This document shows positions 43,159-52,200 of a DNA stretch of 64,000 nucleotides, in pieces (the stretch's first letter is position 1; each line of letters begins with the position of its first letter). Source of the stretch: Pseudonocardia halophobica. Lineage in GTDB: Bacteria; Actinomycetota; Actinomycetes; Mycobacteriales; Pseudonocardiaceae. The notes beneath the pieces were generated by a model. It had not been told where the DNA came from and made no database searches. It worked only from the letters and a program-made list of their open reading frames with translations. The translations under genes and the position numbers were made by a program. The stretch spans positions 124,001 through 188,000 of the forward strand of contig NZ_BSFQ01000001.1 of NCBI RefSeq assembly GCF_027922425.1. The letters are read 5' to 3'.

Positions 43159-43593
43159 GTGCGTGAACACCGGTGGGCCCCCGCTCCGGGGCTCGTCGTG
43201 CTCGCCTGGGTCCTCACCGCGGCCGCCCTGGGCTGGCTCGCGGTCCTGCTGCTGGGCCACGCCGACCCGGCCGGGCGGCTGATCGCCGGCGTCGCCGCGC
43301 TCGGGCTCGGGTACGCCGCGCTGGTCGGCACCATCGCCCGGCCCCGGCTCGCCCTGCACCGGCACGGCCTCGAGGTGCGCAGCCTCACCCGCACGCGGTC
43401 CGTCGACTGGCCCGCGGTGCAGCGGGTGCGCGTGCTGCGGACGCGGCGCTTCGGCCGCGAGACCAGCCTGCTGGAGCTGGACCTGCTGGCGGGTGGCGAG
43501 GAACGGCTCGTCGTCCTGGGCCGGCTGGACCTGGGCGCGGATCCCGAGGACGTCGCCGAGGCCGTGCGGCCGTACCTGCCCAGCCGCTCCTGA
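43159..43593 (+). CDS. PH-domain membrane protein (Rv0010c-like)
   Basis: A 144-residue protein. Two N-terminal TM segments (GLVVLAWVLTAAALGWLAVLLL and LIAGVAALGLGYAALVG) are followed by a bacterial PH-like domain (ARPRLALHRHGLEVRSLTR ... RRFGRETSLLELDLL). The function is unknown. Its order next to crgA and ppiA matches the M. tuberculosis Rv0011c-Rv0010c-Rv0009 neighbourhood. GTG 43159 gives the family length of about 140 residues; an in-frame GTG at 43108 would place the DnaA boxes inside the gene. Confidence 0.82.
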   Translation: MREHRWAPAPGLVVLAWVLTAAALGWLAVLLLGHADPAGRLIAGVAALGLGYAALVGTIARPRLALHRHGLEVRSLTRTRSVDWPAVQRVRVLRTRRFGRETSLLELDLLAGGEERLVVLGRLDLGADPEDVAEAVRPYLPSRS

Positions 43594-43723
43594 TCACCCT
43601 GACGGCCCAGTGATCCTCACCCTCCGCCGAGCGCCGCTGGCCCGCCGTGCCACCTCCGGAGGCTCGCCCCGGTGGCCGCGGCCTTCCTAGGCTCGACCTG
43701 CCGACGAGGAAAGGGAGATCGCC

Positions 43724-43795
43724 ATGATCGCCAGGACGCCGATGCGTGGGACCGACGGCTGCTCCACCGGCTGCGGGTGCAGCAAGCCGGAGTGA
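43724..43795 (+). CDS. 23-residue Cys-rich microprotein
   Basis: A complete small gene. The ribosome site AAAGGGAG lies six bases before ATG 43724, 24 codons follow with GC-rich third positions, then TGA, and a strong hairpin begins five bases later. TAGGCT at 43688-43693 could be its -10 box. The peptide has a basic N-terminus (MIARTPMRG) and a C-terminal cluster CSTGCGCSKPE with Cys13, Cys17 and Cys19, suited to binding zinc or copper(I) or to modification. It matches no family I recognise and has no maturation enzyme next to it. Confidence 0.6.
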   Translation: MIARTPMRGTDGCSTGCGCSKPE

Positions 43796-43799
43796 TTCC

Positions 43800-43834
43800 G
43801 GTGGCCGGGGACCGACGATGCTCCCCGGCCCACC
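43800..43834. terminator. Strong hairpin between microprotein and rhomboid genes
   Basis: GGTGGCCGGGGA (43800-43811) pairs with TCCCCGGCCCACC (43822-43834), with one bulged base. It lies directly after the microprotein stop and 13 bases beyond the convergent rhomboid stop, so it can terminate both. Confidence 0.7.
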
Positions 43835-43846
43835 CCGATCGCGCGG

Positions 43847-44719
43847 TCAGACGAAGGCGACCGCGGCGGCCCGCCCGGCGATGACGGTCAGCACCGCGAC
43901 CGTGAGCACCACGAGTGCCCCGGTCTGGAGCAGGGTGCGGTTGCGCACGGGCGGCACGTGCACCAGCGCGGCCGCGGCGGCGGCGCCGAGCACCAGCCCG
44001 CCCAGGTGGCCGACCAGCGAGATCCCCGGGATGACCACGCTCAGCACGAGGTTCACCACGACGAGTCCGACGACCTGGCCCGTGGGGACCCGCAGCCGCC
44101 GGGCCACCACGAACAGCGCCCCCATCAGCCCGAACACGGCGCCCGAGGCGCCGGCCACGAGCGAGCCGGGCGCGGAGAACAGCATCACGGCGGCCGCGCC
44201 GCCGAGCAGCGCCACCAGGTAGACCGCGAGGAAGCGCACCCGGCCCAGCACGGGTTCGAGCTCCCGCCCGATGATCCACAGCGCCATCATGTTGAACACG
44301 AGGTGCAGCGGCCCGTAGTGCAGGAAGCCGGCCGTCAGCGGCCGCCACCAGTCGCCGGCGGCCACCAGCCCGGGCACGAGCACCCACTCGCGGAAGAGCG
44401 GCGCGGCGTCGTTGGAGCCGATGCTCTGCGCCTGGGCCGCGGTGAGCACGAACAGCGCCACGTTGAGCGCCACGAGCACGGGCACCACGACCGGGCGGCC
44501 GCCCGGCTCGGCGCCCGCCACCGTCCTTCCCCGCCGGACACCCCGGCCGGCCTGGTACACGCAGTCGACGCACTGCTGGCCGACCGCGGCGTCGCGCAGG
44601 CACTCCGGGCAGGCGGGCCGTCCGCAGCGCGTGCACCGCAGGCCCGTCGGGCGGTCCGGGTGCCGGGCGCAGGCCGGCAGCGCGGCCGTCGGGTCCGGCG
44701 GTCCGGCGGGGTACGTCAC
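43847..44719 (-). CDS. Rhomboid-family intramembrane serine protease with zinc-finger N-terminus
   Basis: A 290-residue membrane protease. Residues 15-55 are a B-box-like zinc ribbon (CARHPDRPTGLRCTRCGRPACPECL ... CVDC, quoted in part). The rhomboid core of six or more TM segments carries HYGPLHLVFNM, the catalytic Ser in GASGAVFGLMG and His in LVGHLGGLV. It cleaves membrane proteins within the bilayer; its substrates here are unknown. GTG 44719 follows AGGAG, which overlaps the ppiA stop region, seven bases away, so the two are co-transcribed. Confidence 0.94.
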   Translation of the reverse strand: MTYPAGPPDPTAALPACARHPDRPTGLRCTRCGRPACPECLRDAAVGQQCVDCVYQAGRGVRRGRTVAGAEPGGRPVVVPVLVALNVALFVLTAAQAQSIGSNDAAPLFREWVLVPGLVAAGDWWRPLTAGFLHYGPLHLVFNMMALWIIGRELEPVLGRVRFLAVYLVALLGGAAAVMLFSAPGSLVAGASGAVFGLMGALFVVARRLRVPTGQVVGLVVVNLVLSVVIPGISLVGHLGGLVLGAAAAAALVHVPPVRNRTLLQTGALVVLTVAVLTVIAGRAAAVAFV

Positions 44720-44726
44720 TCGGCTC

Positions 44727-45266
44727 CTACTCGACGTCGATGTGCTGGATCACGACGTCCGTGAGCGGCCGGTCCGCCCGGTCGGTCGAGGTGTTCGCGA
44801 TCGCGTCGACGACGGCCCGGGACTCGGCGTCGGCCACCTCGCCGAAGATGGTGTGCCGGCGGTTGAGGTGCGGCGTCGGGCCCACGGTGATGAAGAACTG
44901 CGAGCCGTTGGTGCCGGGGCCCGCGTTCGCCATCGCCAGCAGGTACGGGCGGTCGAACTTGAGCTCGGGGTGGAACTCGTCGCCGAACTGGTAGCCGGGG
45001 CCGCCGCGGCCGGTGCCGGTCGGGTCGCCGCCCTGGATCATGAAGCCGCTGATCACGCGGTGGAAGACCGAGCCGTCGTAGAACGGCCCGCTGTCGCCGC
45101 CGGCGGCGTTCGGCTGCGAGTACTCCTTCTTGCCGGTCGCGAGGCCGACGAAGTTCTCCACCGTCTTGGGCGCGTGGTCCGGGAAGAGGATGATCCGGAT
45201 GTCGCCCTCGGACGTCCGCAGCGTCGCGGTCTGCTTCGAGTTGCCTGGTGCAGTCACGTCGTCCAT
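44727..45266 (-). CDS. ppiA: Peptidyl-prolyl cis-trans isomerase, cyclophilin type
   Basis: A 179-residue cytoplasmic cyclophilin that speeds proline isomerisation in folding proteins. Family motifs are [54 protein letters not shown] and [15 protein letters not shown], which include the catalytic Arg and Phe. ATG 45266 ([12 protein letters not shown]) gives the usual actinobacterial N-terminus; GTG nine bases downstream is an alternative. Position beside rhomboid and crgA matches the oriC-proximal ppiA of mycobacteria. Confidence 0.95.
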   Translation of the reverse strand: MDDVTAPGNSKQTATLRTSEGDIRIILFPDHAPKTVENFVGLATGKKEYSQPNAAGGDSGPFYDGSVFHRVISGFMIQGGDPTGTGRGGPGYQFGDEFHPELKFDRPYLLAMANAGPGTNGSQFFITVGPTPHLNRRHTIFGEVADAESRAVVDAIANTSTDRADRPLTDVVIQHIDVE

Positions 45267-45319
45267 CGTGCCAGGGTCGGTGGGGCACGCCACCCCGGCA
45301 CACCACGAGCGGAGGCCCC

Positions 45320-45811
45320 ATGAACGCCCCCAGCATCCCCACCGGTACGCGCGAGGCGCTCGGCCGCGCCCGCGACCAGGCGGGTGCCGCCCTGTCGTCG
45401 TCGTTGTCCTCGCTGGGCGGGACGGTGGAGGAGCTCGCCCACGAGGTCGCCGGGAAGGTGGAGGAGAACCTCCCGGTGCTGGCCGAGCGGGCCGGCCGGC
45501 TCGCCGGTCAGGCCGAGGCGGTCGCCGGCGCCGCCGCCGCGACGGCCCTCGAGAAGCTCGACGAGGGCGTGCTCACCGCACGCCGCGAGCTGGCCGCCCG
45601 CATCGACCCCGGGACCCCGTCTCCGCGCCGCTGGTGGTGGATCGGCGCGGGCCTGCTGCTCACGGCCCTGTCGATCGCCGGCTGGCTCGTGCTGTCCCGG
45701 CGCCCGCAGCCCGTCGAGCAGGTCACCGAACCGCCGGCGACGAACCCGCCCGGGAGCGTCGACCTCGACGCCGGCTCCCCCGCCGCGGCGGCCCGCAACG
45801 GTCACTCCTGA
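45320..45811 (+). CDS. Single-TM hypothetical protein with amphipathic helical N-terminus
   Basis: A 163-residue protein of unknown function. Residues 8-95 are predicted amphipathic helix ([40 protein letters not shown]), reminiscent of YtxH/DUF-type envelope stress proteins. One TM segment ([21 protein letters not shown]) and a short Pro/Glu/Asn-rich tail follow. GGAGG is four bases before ATG 45320. It diverges from ppiA and its last ten bases overlap the convergent hydrolase gene. Confidence 0.75.
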   Translation: MNAPSIPTGTREALGRARDQAGAALSSSLSSLGGTVEELAHEVAGKVEENLPVLAERAGRLAGQAEAVAGAAAATALEKLDEGVLTARRELAARIDPGTPSPRRWWWIGAGLLLTALSIAGWLVLSRRPQPVEQVTEPPATNPPGSVDLDAGSPAAAARNGHS

Positions 45812-46929
45812 GGGAGCACCTCCGTGAGGAACCCCGTGACCGCGCGCTCGTAGCGCTCGGGATCGGCGTTCCAGGCGGCGGTGTGCTCCACGCCGCCGAC
45901 CTCGACGTACCGGATCGGCCAGCCCAGGTCGCGCCCCGCCGCGGCGAGCGCGCGGCTGGGCCCGACCGGCACGGCCGTGTCCGGCGTGCTGTGCACGAGG
46001 AGCGTCGGCGGCCTGCGCGCGGGCGGGTGCCGCAGCAGGTCGAAGTCGTCGAAGTCGATGCCGATCCGGCGGCGGGTGACCGCCGTGGCGACCGGGATCA
46101 GCTGCGGCGGGAGCAGCCGGTTGCGGGCCTGCCGGCGCAACGTCGCGCGCCAGTCGACCAGCGGCGCGTCCCACACCACCGCGTCGACGAGCTCGGCGGC
46201 CGGCGAGCGGTCGAGGAAGGCCCCGCCGATCGCGGCCCCCATCGACCAGCCGACGAGCACGATCCGCCGGGCCCCGCGGCCCTGCGCGTACCGGACCGCC
46301 GCCTCCAGGTCCTCCCACTCGGTGTCGCCGAGGTGAAAACGCCCGTCCGGGCTGGGTGGGGCGTCGTCGTCGTTGCGGTAGCTGATCACCAGGGTCGGCA
46401 GGCCGAGCCGGTGCAGCACCGGGAGGATCCGCAGCGCCTCGCGCCGCCGGCCGCCCCGGCCGTGCACGGCGACCGCCCAGACGTCCCGCGCGGCGGGCAC
46501 CTCCCACGCCGGGGCCGGGCCGAGCGGGGTCGCGACCTGCACCTCGGTGAACGCCAGGCCGCGCGCCCCCGGGTCCGGGTCGAACGGCCCGGCGTCGACG
46601 ACGGCGGGTCCCTCCGGCGGGACCGGACCGGACAGCAGCCGCCTGCGCACGCCGTGCCGGTCGTCGGAGAGCACCCGGCCGACCACGGCGAGGCCCTCCG
46701 TCCAGCGCAGGCCCCACACCCCGGGCTGCCGGACGAGCCGGCTGCCGGCGAGCGTCACGGCGTCCGTGTCGGCGCGCAGCACCCGCTCGGGATAGGCGAC
46801 GACCCGCGAGGGGTCGAGCAGCACGTCGGCGTAGTACCGGCCGACGCCGACCGCGCCGGCACCCACCAGTCCCAGGCCCGTGCCGACGCCGGCGGCGAGC
46901 AGTCCGCGAACACCCACGCGTCCGATCAT
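45802..46929 (-). CDS. Alpha/beta hydrolase, membrane-anchored
   Basis: A 375-residue protein. An N-terminal hydrophobic stretch (GVRGLLAAGVGTGLGLVGAGAVGVG) is followed by a domain of about 120 residues and then an alpha/beta-hydrolase fold: the oxyanion region VHGRGGRRREALR, nucleophile elbow VGWSMGAAIGG, acid DTAVPVGPS and catalytic His in VEHTAAWN. It resembles FrsA/BAAT-like or BEM46-type esterases; the substrate is unknown. ATG 46929 starts the hydrophobic segment, but its ribosome site is weak. The 250 bases upstream to 47179 show nothing besides a probable promoter for the next gene. Confidence 0.83.
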   Translation of the reverse strand: MIGRVGVRGLLAAGVGTGLGLVGAGAVGVGRYYADVLLDPSRVVAYPERVLRADTDAVTLAGSRLVRQPGVWGLRWTEGLAVVGRVLSDDRHGVRRRLLSGPVPPEGPAVVDAGPFDPDPGARGLAFTEVQVATPLGPAPAWEVPAARDVWAVAVHGRGGRRREALRILPVLHRLGLPTLVISYRNDDDAPPSPDGRFHLGDTEWEDLEAAVRYAQGRGARRIVLVGWSMGAAIGGAFLDRSPAAELVDAVVWDAPLVDWRATLRRQARNRLLPPQLIPVATAVTRRRIGIDFDDFDLLRHPPARRPPTLLVHSTPDTAVPVGPSRALAAAGRDLGWPIRYVEVGGVEHTAAWNADPERYERAVTGFLTEVLPQE

Positions 46930-47179
46930 CCCGAGTGGCCCGCGCCCGCGTCGAGGCGCCTCCGCGCGGGCCGGGGGCGAGATGCTCGCAGCGTCAAGCA
47001 CCGCCGCGCCCCCGACGCGGTGAAACGCGTGTGACCTGCGTCTTTGTCTCCACCGCATCGGGTGAAGCGGGGCCGGAGGGCACAACCAGGTAACGACGGC
47101 GTCGTTGGCCCCGCAGATCCACACGCGAGTTGACCGATGTTCGACATCCGGTTTCCCCCGATCGGAAGGACCCCCAGTC

Positions 47180-47752
47180 ATGAGCAGTCTCGCCAGGCGC
47201 ACGCTCGCCACGACGGCCACCGTCGCCGGTGTCGCCGCCCTCGGCGCCGCCTTCGCGGGCCAGGCGTTCGCCGCCGACCTCCCGTCGCTGCCCGCGGCGC
47301 CCGAGCTGCCGACGGGGGCCCCGGCCGCCCCGGCCGAGGCCCCGGCCCTGGAGGCCCCGGCCGCCCCCGAGCTGCCGACGGACTTCGAGTCCTTCTCGGT
47401 CCCCGGCGTCGCGAACCTCGAGACCCCGAACGTGTCCTTCGAGAGCGCCGGCAACAGCTCCACCGCGGACATCCCGGCGGCCTCGCACGAGGCGGCACAC
47501 GAGGCCCCGGCCCTGCCGGCGCTCCCGGACGCCGTCGCGAGCCACCTGCCGACCACGGGCGGCGAGCTCGCCACCCCGCAGGCGACCCTGCCGCTGGCCG
47601 GCCCGGAGCTGCCGGCCGCGCCGGCCGCGCCGGAGCTGCCGGCCCTGCCGTCGACCGCGGACCAGGACCTGGACACCCAGGACGTCGCGCTGCCCACCAG
47701 TGACCTGGCGGCCCCGAACGTCGCCCAGCAGATCGCTTCCCTCGCGGGCTGA
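47180..47752 (+). CDS. Secreted Ala/Pro/Leu-rich hypothetical protein
   Basis: A 190-residue exported protein. The signal peptide (RRTLATTATVAGVAALGAAF, cleavage after AFA) precedes a mature chain made mostly of Ala, Pro, Leu and Glu with LPxxPxLP-like repeats (APELPT, APALEAPAAPELPTD, PELPALPS). A central segment SVPGVANLETPNVSFESAGN is less biased. No catalytic motif is seen; it resembles low-complexity wall-associated proteins. AAGGA lies nine bases before ATG 47180, and a strong terminator follows at 47803. Confidence 0.8.
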   Translation: MSSLARRTLATTATVAGVAALGAAFAGQAFAADLPSLPAAPELPTGAPAAPAEAPALEAPAAPELPTDFESFSVPGVANLETPNVSFESAGNSSTADIPAASHEAAHEAPALPALPDAVASHLPTTGGELATPQATLPLAGPELPAAPAAPELPALPSTADQDLDTQDVALPTSDLAAPNVAQQIASLAG

Positions 47753-47802
47753 GCGTCCGCTCCCCACGGTGCCCGGAACCCCCGAACCGGGCGCACCCAT
47801 TC

Positions 47803-47844
47803 CGACGCGCCGGCCGGCCCCTCCCCAGGGCCGCCGGCGCGTCG
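47803..47844. terminator. Strong bidirectional hairpin terminator
   Basis: CGACGCGCCGGC (47803-47814) and GCCGGCGCGTCG (47833-47844) form a perfect 12-bp stem with an 18-base loop, followed by GCTTTCG. It separates the convergent secreted-protein and DtxR-family genes. Confidence 0.85.
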
Positions 47845-47868
47845 GCTTTCGTCGCGAGGACCGGGCCC

Positions 47869-48525
47869 CTAACGGACGACGCGGCCGTGGATCAGCCCGG
47901 TGAGCAGCGGCGCCAGGGCGACCCGCTCCCCGGACACCCGCACCCACCGGGGTCCGCCATAGGGGTCCTGCTCCTCGACCTCGACGACCACGCCCGGCCG
48001 CAGCCCGCGCTCGCCGAGGTAGCGCAGGGCGTCGCTGCGCCGGTCCGACACCCGCTCGATCTCGAAGCGGCACCCCTGCGGTGCGACGGCGAGGGGCTGG
48101 CCCCAGCTCTCGTCGTGCCGGCCGGCCGCGCCCGGGATGGGATCACCGTGCGGGTCGTGCGTGGGGTGGCCCAGTGCCGCGTCGATCCGGGCCTCCAGCC
48201 GGTCGCTCAGCGCGTGCTCGAGCTGCTCGGCCTCCTCGTGCACCTCGTCCCAGGGCATCTCCAGCGCCTTGACCAGGAAGGTCTCGAGCAGCCGGTGCCG
48301 CCGGACGACCCGCAGCGCGGCCCGCTCGCCGGCCGCGGTGAGGGTGAGGGTGCGGCCCCGCCGGACCAGCTCGCCGTCGGCCAGCCGTTTGACCATGGCC
48401 GACACCGACGGCGAGGACACCTGCAGCTCCTTCGCGAGCGCGCCGGTGGTGACGGCCTCCCCGCGCGTGGACAGCAGGAAGATCGTCTTGAGGTAGTCCT
48501 CGACGGCGGGTGTCATGGTCCCCAC
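47869..48525 (-). CDS. DtxR-family metalloregulator, MntR-like
   Basis: A 218-residue metal-dependent repressor. The winged helix contains AVTTGALAKELQVSSPSVSAMVKRL, the dimerisation/metal domain RRHRLLETFLVKALEMPWDEVHEEAEQLEH, and a C-terminal FeoA/SH3-like domain (APQGCRFEIERVSDRR ...) follows. In iron sensors the residue after HxEA is Cys (Cys102 of DtxR). Here it is Glu, as in Mn(II)-sensing MntR, so manganese is the likelier corepressor. GTG 48525 is favoured because TAACAT lies six bases before it; ATG 48516 is the alternative. Confidence 0.9.
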   Translation of the reverse strand: MGTMTPAVEDYLKTIFLLSTRGEAVTTGALAKELQVSSPSVSAMVKRLADGELVRRGRTLTLTAAGERAALRVVRRHRLLETFLVKALEMPWDEVHEEAEQLEHALSDRLEARIDAALGHPTHDPHGDPIPGAAGRHDESWGQPLAVAPQGCRFEIERVSDRRSDALRYLGERGLRPGVVVEVEEQDPYGGPRWVRVSGERVALAPLLTGLIHGRVVR

Positions 48526-48603
48526 GCGACGATGTTAGCCGCGCCTGACCTCACCCGGAGCGCACGTTCGGGCCCATCCGGCGGCGCGTGGAGGTCGGAC
48601 CGG

Positions 48604-49089
48604 TCAGGCCACGGTCCGGTCGGCCTCGATCCGCTGCCGCGCCGCGTCGGTTCGGGCCGTCACCGGGACGCGGCCGGTCGCCTTCGCCAGCCCCAGCTCG
48701 GGCGTGCCGACGTAGACGCTCTCCGCCTGCGCCACCCGGTACGTCTCGTGCCACACCCCGACCACGCCCGGCGCCTTCCGGGCCCGGCGGTTGAACGCGG
48801 CCCACGCCGGCCGGTGCGTCGCCGTGCGGTCGCTCGCGTAGGCGTAGAGCTTGTCGACCGAGCTCCAGTACTGCACCACGGTCGGTCCGCCGGCGCCGAG
48901 CAGCCCCCGGAACCCCAGCAGTCCCGAGTCCGGGTCCTGCGAGAGCTCCCGCAGCATCGGGCCCATGGCCAGCAGCGTCGGGAGCCACTGGTCGACCCGC
49001 CACCAGCGGTTGATCGTCATGCCGATGAGGAAGACCACCAACTCGCCCTCGTGGTCGTGGGTCGTCCGCCGGCCGTCCGTCCGCGCCAT
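48604..49089 (-). CDS. DUF4188 (monooxygenase-like) protein
   Basis: A 161-residue protein of the DUF4188 family, sometimes labelled monooxygenase on fold grounds (ferredoxin-like dimeric alpha/beta barrel). Recognisable segments are VVFLIGMTINRWWRVDQWLP, GFRGLLGAGGPTVVQYWSS and GVWHETYRV. The catalytic role is unproven; related genes often sit under PadR or TetR repressors. ATG 49089 has GGAGG upstream. A 42-bp palindrome lies in the gap before the divergent BTAD regulator. Confidence 0.85.
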   Translation of the reverse strand: MARTDGRRTTHDHEGELVVFLIGMTINRWWRVDQWLPTLLAMGPMLRELSQDPDSGLLGFRGLLGAGGPTVVQYWSSVDKLYAYASDRTATHRPAWAAFNRRARKAPGVVGVWHETYRVAQAESVYVGTPELGLAKATGRVPVTARTDAARQRIEADRTVA

Positions 49090-49108
49090 CCCGCACCTCC
49101 TCAGATAG

Positions 49109-49150
49109 CAGATAGCGTCGCTCTCCAATAATGGAGAGCGACAGTATCTG
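49109..49150. promoter_or_regulatory. 42-bp palindrome, probable operator
   Basis: The core GTCGCTCTCC (49117-49126), spacer AATAAT and GGAGAGCGAC (49133-49142) form a perfect 10-6-10 dyad. CAGATA (49109-49114) and TATCTG (49145-49150) extend it outward. It lies 20 bases before the DUF4188 ATG on one side and about 105 bases before the BTAD regulator on the other. Confidence 0.75.
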
Positions 49151-49255
49151 TGTCAAGGTGTGAGGCGCCCGGGGCTCGCGTCGGGAAGCAGTCACGTGAT
49201 TGGTTGACGCCGTGCGCTCCGAGCTGACGGGCCCGCGCCGGGGGCGGCGGACCGG

Positions 49256-52200
49256 GTGATCGAGGTACGACTCCTCGGCCCGGTCTCGGTCGTGGTCGAC
49301 GGGAACGGGCGCGACGTGGGCCGGAGCAGCGAGCGGGCCCTGCTGGCCCTGCTGGCACTGCGGACCGGCACCGTCGTGTCGAGCGCCCGGCTGATCGACG
49401 ACCTGTGGGGCGAGCAGCTCCCGGACGACCCGGCCAACGCGCTGCAGACCAGGGTCTCGAAGCTGCGCCGGGCGCTCGCGGCGGCGGGCGCCGCCGGCGT
49501 CGTCGCGACCCGTTCCCCCGGCTACGTGCTCGATCTCGGGTCCGCCCGGGTCGACGCACTCCGGGCGGCCGAGCTGGTGGAGCTGGCCCGCCGCGCCGAC
49601 CCGGACCGGGCGGAGGCGCTCCACACCGAGGCGCTCGGGCTGTGGCGCGGCGAACCCCTCGCGGAGTTCACCGGTGAGGGCTGGGCGGGTCCCGAGCAGG
49701 CCCGGCTGGCGGAGCTGCGGCTCACGGCGGTCGAGGAGCGTGCCCGCCTACGGCTGGCGGCGGGCCGGGACGCCGAGGTCCTCGCCGAGGTGGAGCCGCT
49801 GGTGGCCGCCCACCCACTGAGGGAGCGGCTGCGCGCGCACCAGATGACCGCCCTCTACCGCGCGGGACGGCAGGCCGAGGCGCTGGAGGCGTACGCCGAC
49901 CTCCGCCGTGCCCTGGCCGACGAGCTCGGGCTCGATCCGTCACCCGAGCTGGAGGCGGTGCACGAGGCGGTGCTGCGCCGGCACCCGGACCTCGACCCGC
50001 CGGCCGTCGCCCGGCCCCGTCCCCACGCGCCACTGCCCGCGCGGCTGACCGCCGTACTGGGGCGCGGCGAGGAGCTGGAACGGGTGGCGCAGCTGTGCCG
50101 GGACCGCCGGCTCGTCACGCTGACCGGCCCGGGCGGGGCGGGGAAGACGACGCTGGCCACCGAGGCCGCGCGCACCGTGACCCACCGCTTCCCCGACGGT
50201 GTCGTGCTGGTGGAGCTGGCCGGGGTGGAGGACCCGGCGCGGGTCCCGGCCGCGGTCGTCGACGCGCTGGGGCTGGCCGGCGACGCCGCCGTCGATCCGG
50301 CGGAGCGGCTGGTCGGGGCGCTGCGCGGCAGCCGCCTGCTGCTCGTGGTCGACAACTGCGAGCACGTCGTCGACGCCTGCGCGGTGCTGGTCGAACGCCT
50401 GCTGGCGGGATGCCCGTCGGTGCACGTGCTGGCCAGCAGTCGGGAGGCGCTGGCGGTGCCCGGCGAGGTGCAGCTCCCGGTGCGTCCGCTGCCGGTGCCG
50501 CCGGCCGGCGCGGCCCCGGACGAGCTGGCCGCGAACGACGCGGTCCGGCTGTTCGCCGAGCGGGCGTGGGCGGCCCGTCCCGACTTCGTCCTGGACGACT
50601 CGACGCTCGGGCCGGTCGCCGAGATCTGCCGCCGGCTCGACGGGCTGCCCCTGGCGCTCGAGCTCGCTGCGGCCCGGGTCGCCGTGCTGCCCGTGGACCG
50701 GATCGCCCAGCGCCTGTCGGACCGCTTCGCGCTGCTCACCGCCGGTCCGCGCACGGCGGCCGCGCGGCACCGGACCCTGCAGGCCACGCTCGACTGGAGC
50801 CACACCCTGCTCGACGACGAGGAGCGGGTCCTGTTCCGGCGCCTCGCCGTCTTCCGCGGCAGCTGGACGCTGGAGGAGGCGGAGGCCGCCTGCGCGGGCG
50901 ACCCGCTGCCCGCAGGGGCGGTGCTCGACGTGCTCGACCGGCTCGTCGCCCGGTCGCTGGTCGTCGACGCCCACGGCGGCGACGGCCGCTTCCGGATGCT
51001 GGAGACCGTGCGCGCCTACGCGGGGCGCCGGCTCGACGAGGCCGGCGAGCGGCCCGTGTTCGCCCGCCGGCACGCCGAGGCGGTGCTCGCGGTGGCCGAG
51101 GCCGCCGCACCGCTGCTGAGGGGCCGCGACCAGCACACCGCGCTCGCGCGGCTGCGGGCCGAGCGCGACAACGTCGACGCGGCGCTGACCTGGGCGCTCG
51201 ACCACGTCGCCGACGCCCCGGACGTCGCCCTGCGGCTGGTGGGGGCGCTCGGCTGGTGGTGGTACTTCGGCCGCCACGACGAAGGCCGGCGGGTCGTCGA
51301 CGCAGTGCTCGGTGCAGCCGAAGGGGTGGTGGGCGGCTCGCCCGCGGCGCGCGCGGTGGCCCACCAGGCGGCATCGCTCGTGTGGCGGCCGGGCGCGTGC
51401 GTGGTGCACCCGAGTGCGCGGTGCGCGCAGGAGGCGGCGGTGAGCCTGGCCGCCGCCGAGGAGGCGGGCGCGGTCGGGCCCGCGACCTACGCGCGGATCC
51501 TGCTGGCCGTCGAGGGCGTGACCGGAGCCGACCCGGCCGGCGCCGAGGAGCTGTTGACCGCGGCCGAGCAGGCCCTGCACCGGGCCGGGGACGAGTGGGG
51601 GCTCGCCCTGACCACCTTCGTCCGCGCCGAGATCGGGTTCCGGACCGGATCCGTCCCGCTCGCCGAGGCCGAGCGGCTCGCCGTCCGGGCGGCGGACGGT
51701 TTCGCGGGCCTCGGTGACCGCTGGGGCCACTCCGCGGTGCTGGGTCACCACGGCACCGCGGTGCGCCTGTCCGGGCGTCCCGCCGAGGCCGTGCCGCTGA
51801 TCGAGCGGTCCGCCCGACTCGCCACCGAGCTCGGGCTGCTGCTGACCCTGCAGTGGATGCAGGCCGAGCTGGCCTACTGCGCCCTGCTCCTCGGCGACCG
51901 CGACCGTGCCCTGGAGCGGTGCGCGGAGGCCGAGGACACCGCGCGGCGGCTCGGCGCGGGCCCGGGCGCGGAGTTCGCGGCGCTGGTCCGCGGCATCGAC
52001 GCCCGCCGCCGCGGCGATCTGGCCGGCGCCCGGTCCGTGCTCACCGCGGCCGTCGACCACCTCGCGGCCGCCGGCATCGGCGGGCTCGCGGCCGCGCTGG
52101 CCGTTCAGCTGGGGCACGTGCTCGAGCTGTCCGGCGAGCTCGCCGCCGCGGAGCGCACCCACCACCGGGCGCTCGAGCTCGGCGGCGCCGCCGCACGACC

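Noticed and set aside
43592..43615. GATCAC-N12-GTGATC repeat at the PH-domain gene stop as a terminator
   Set aside because: The arms are only six bases and overlap the stop codon; the stronger hairpin at 43800-43834 is the better candidate.
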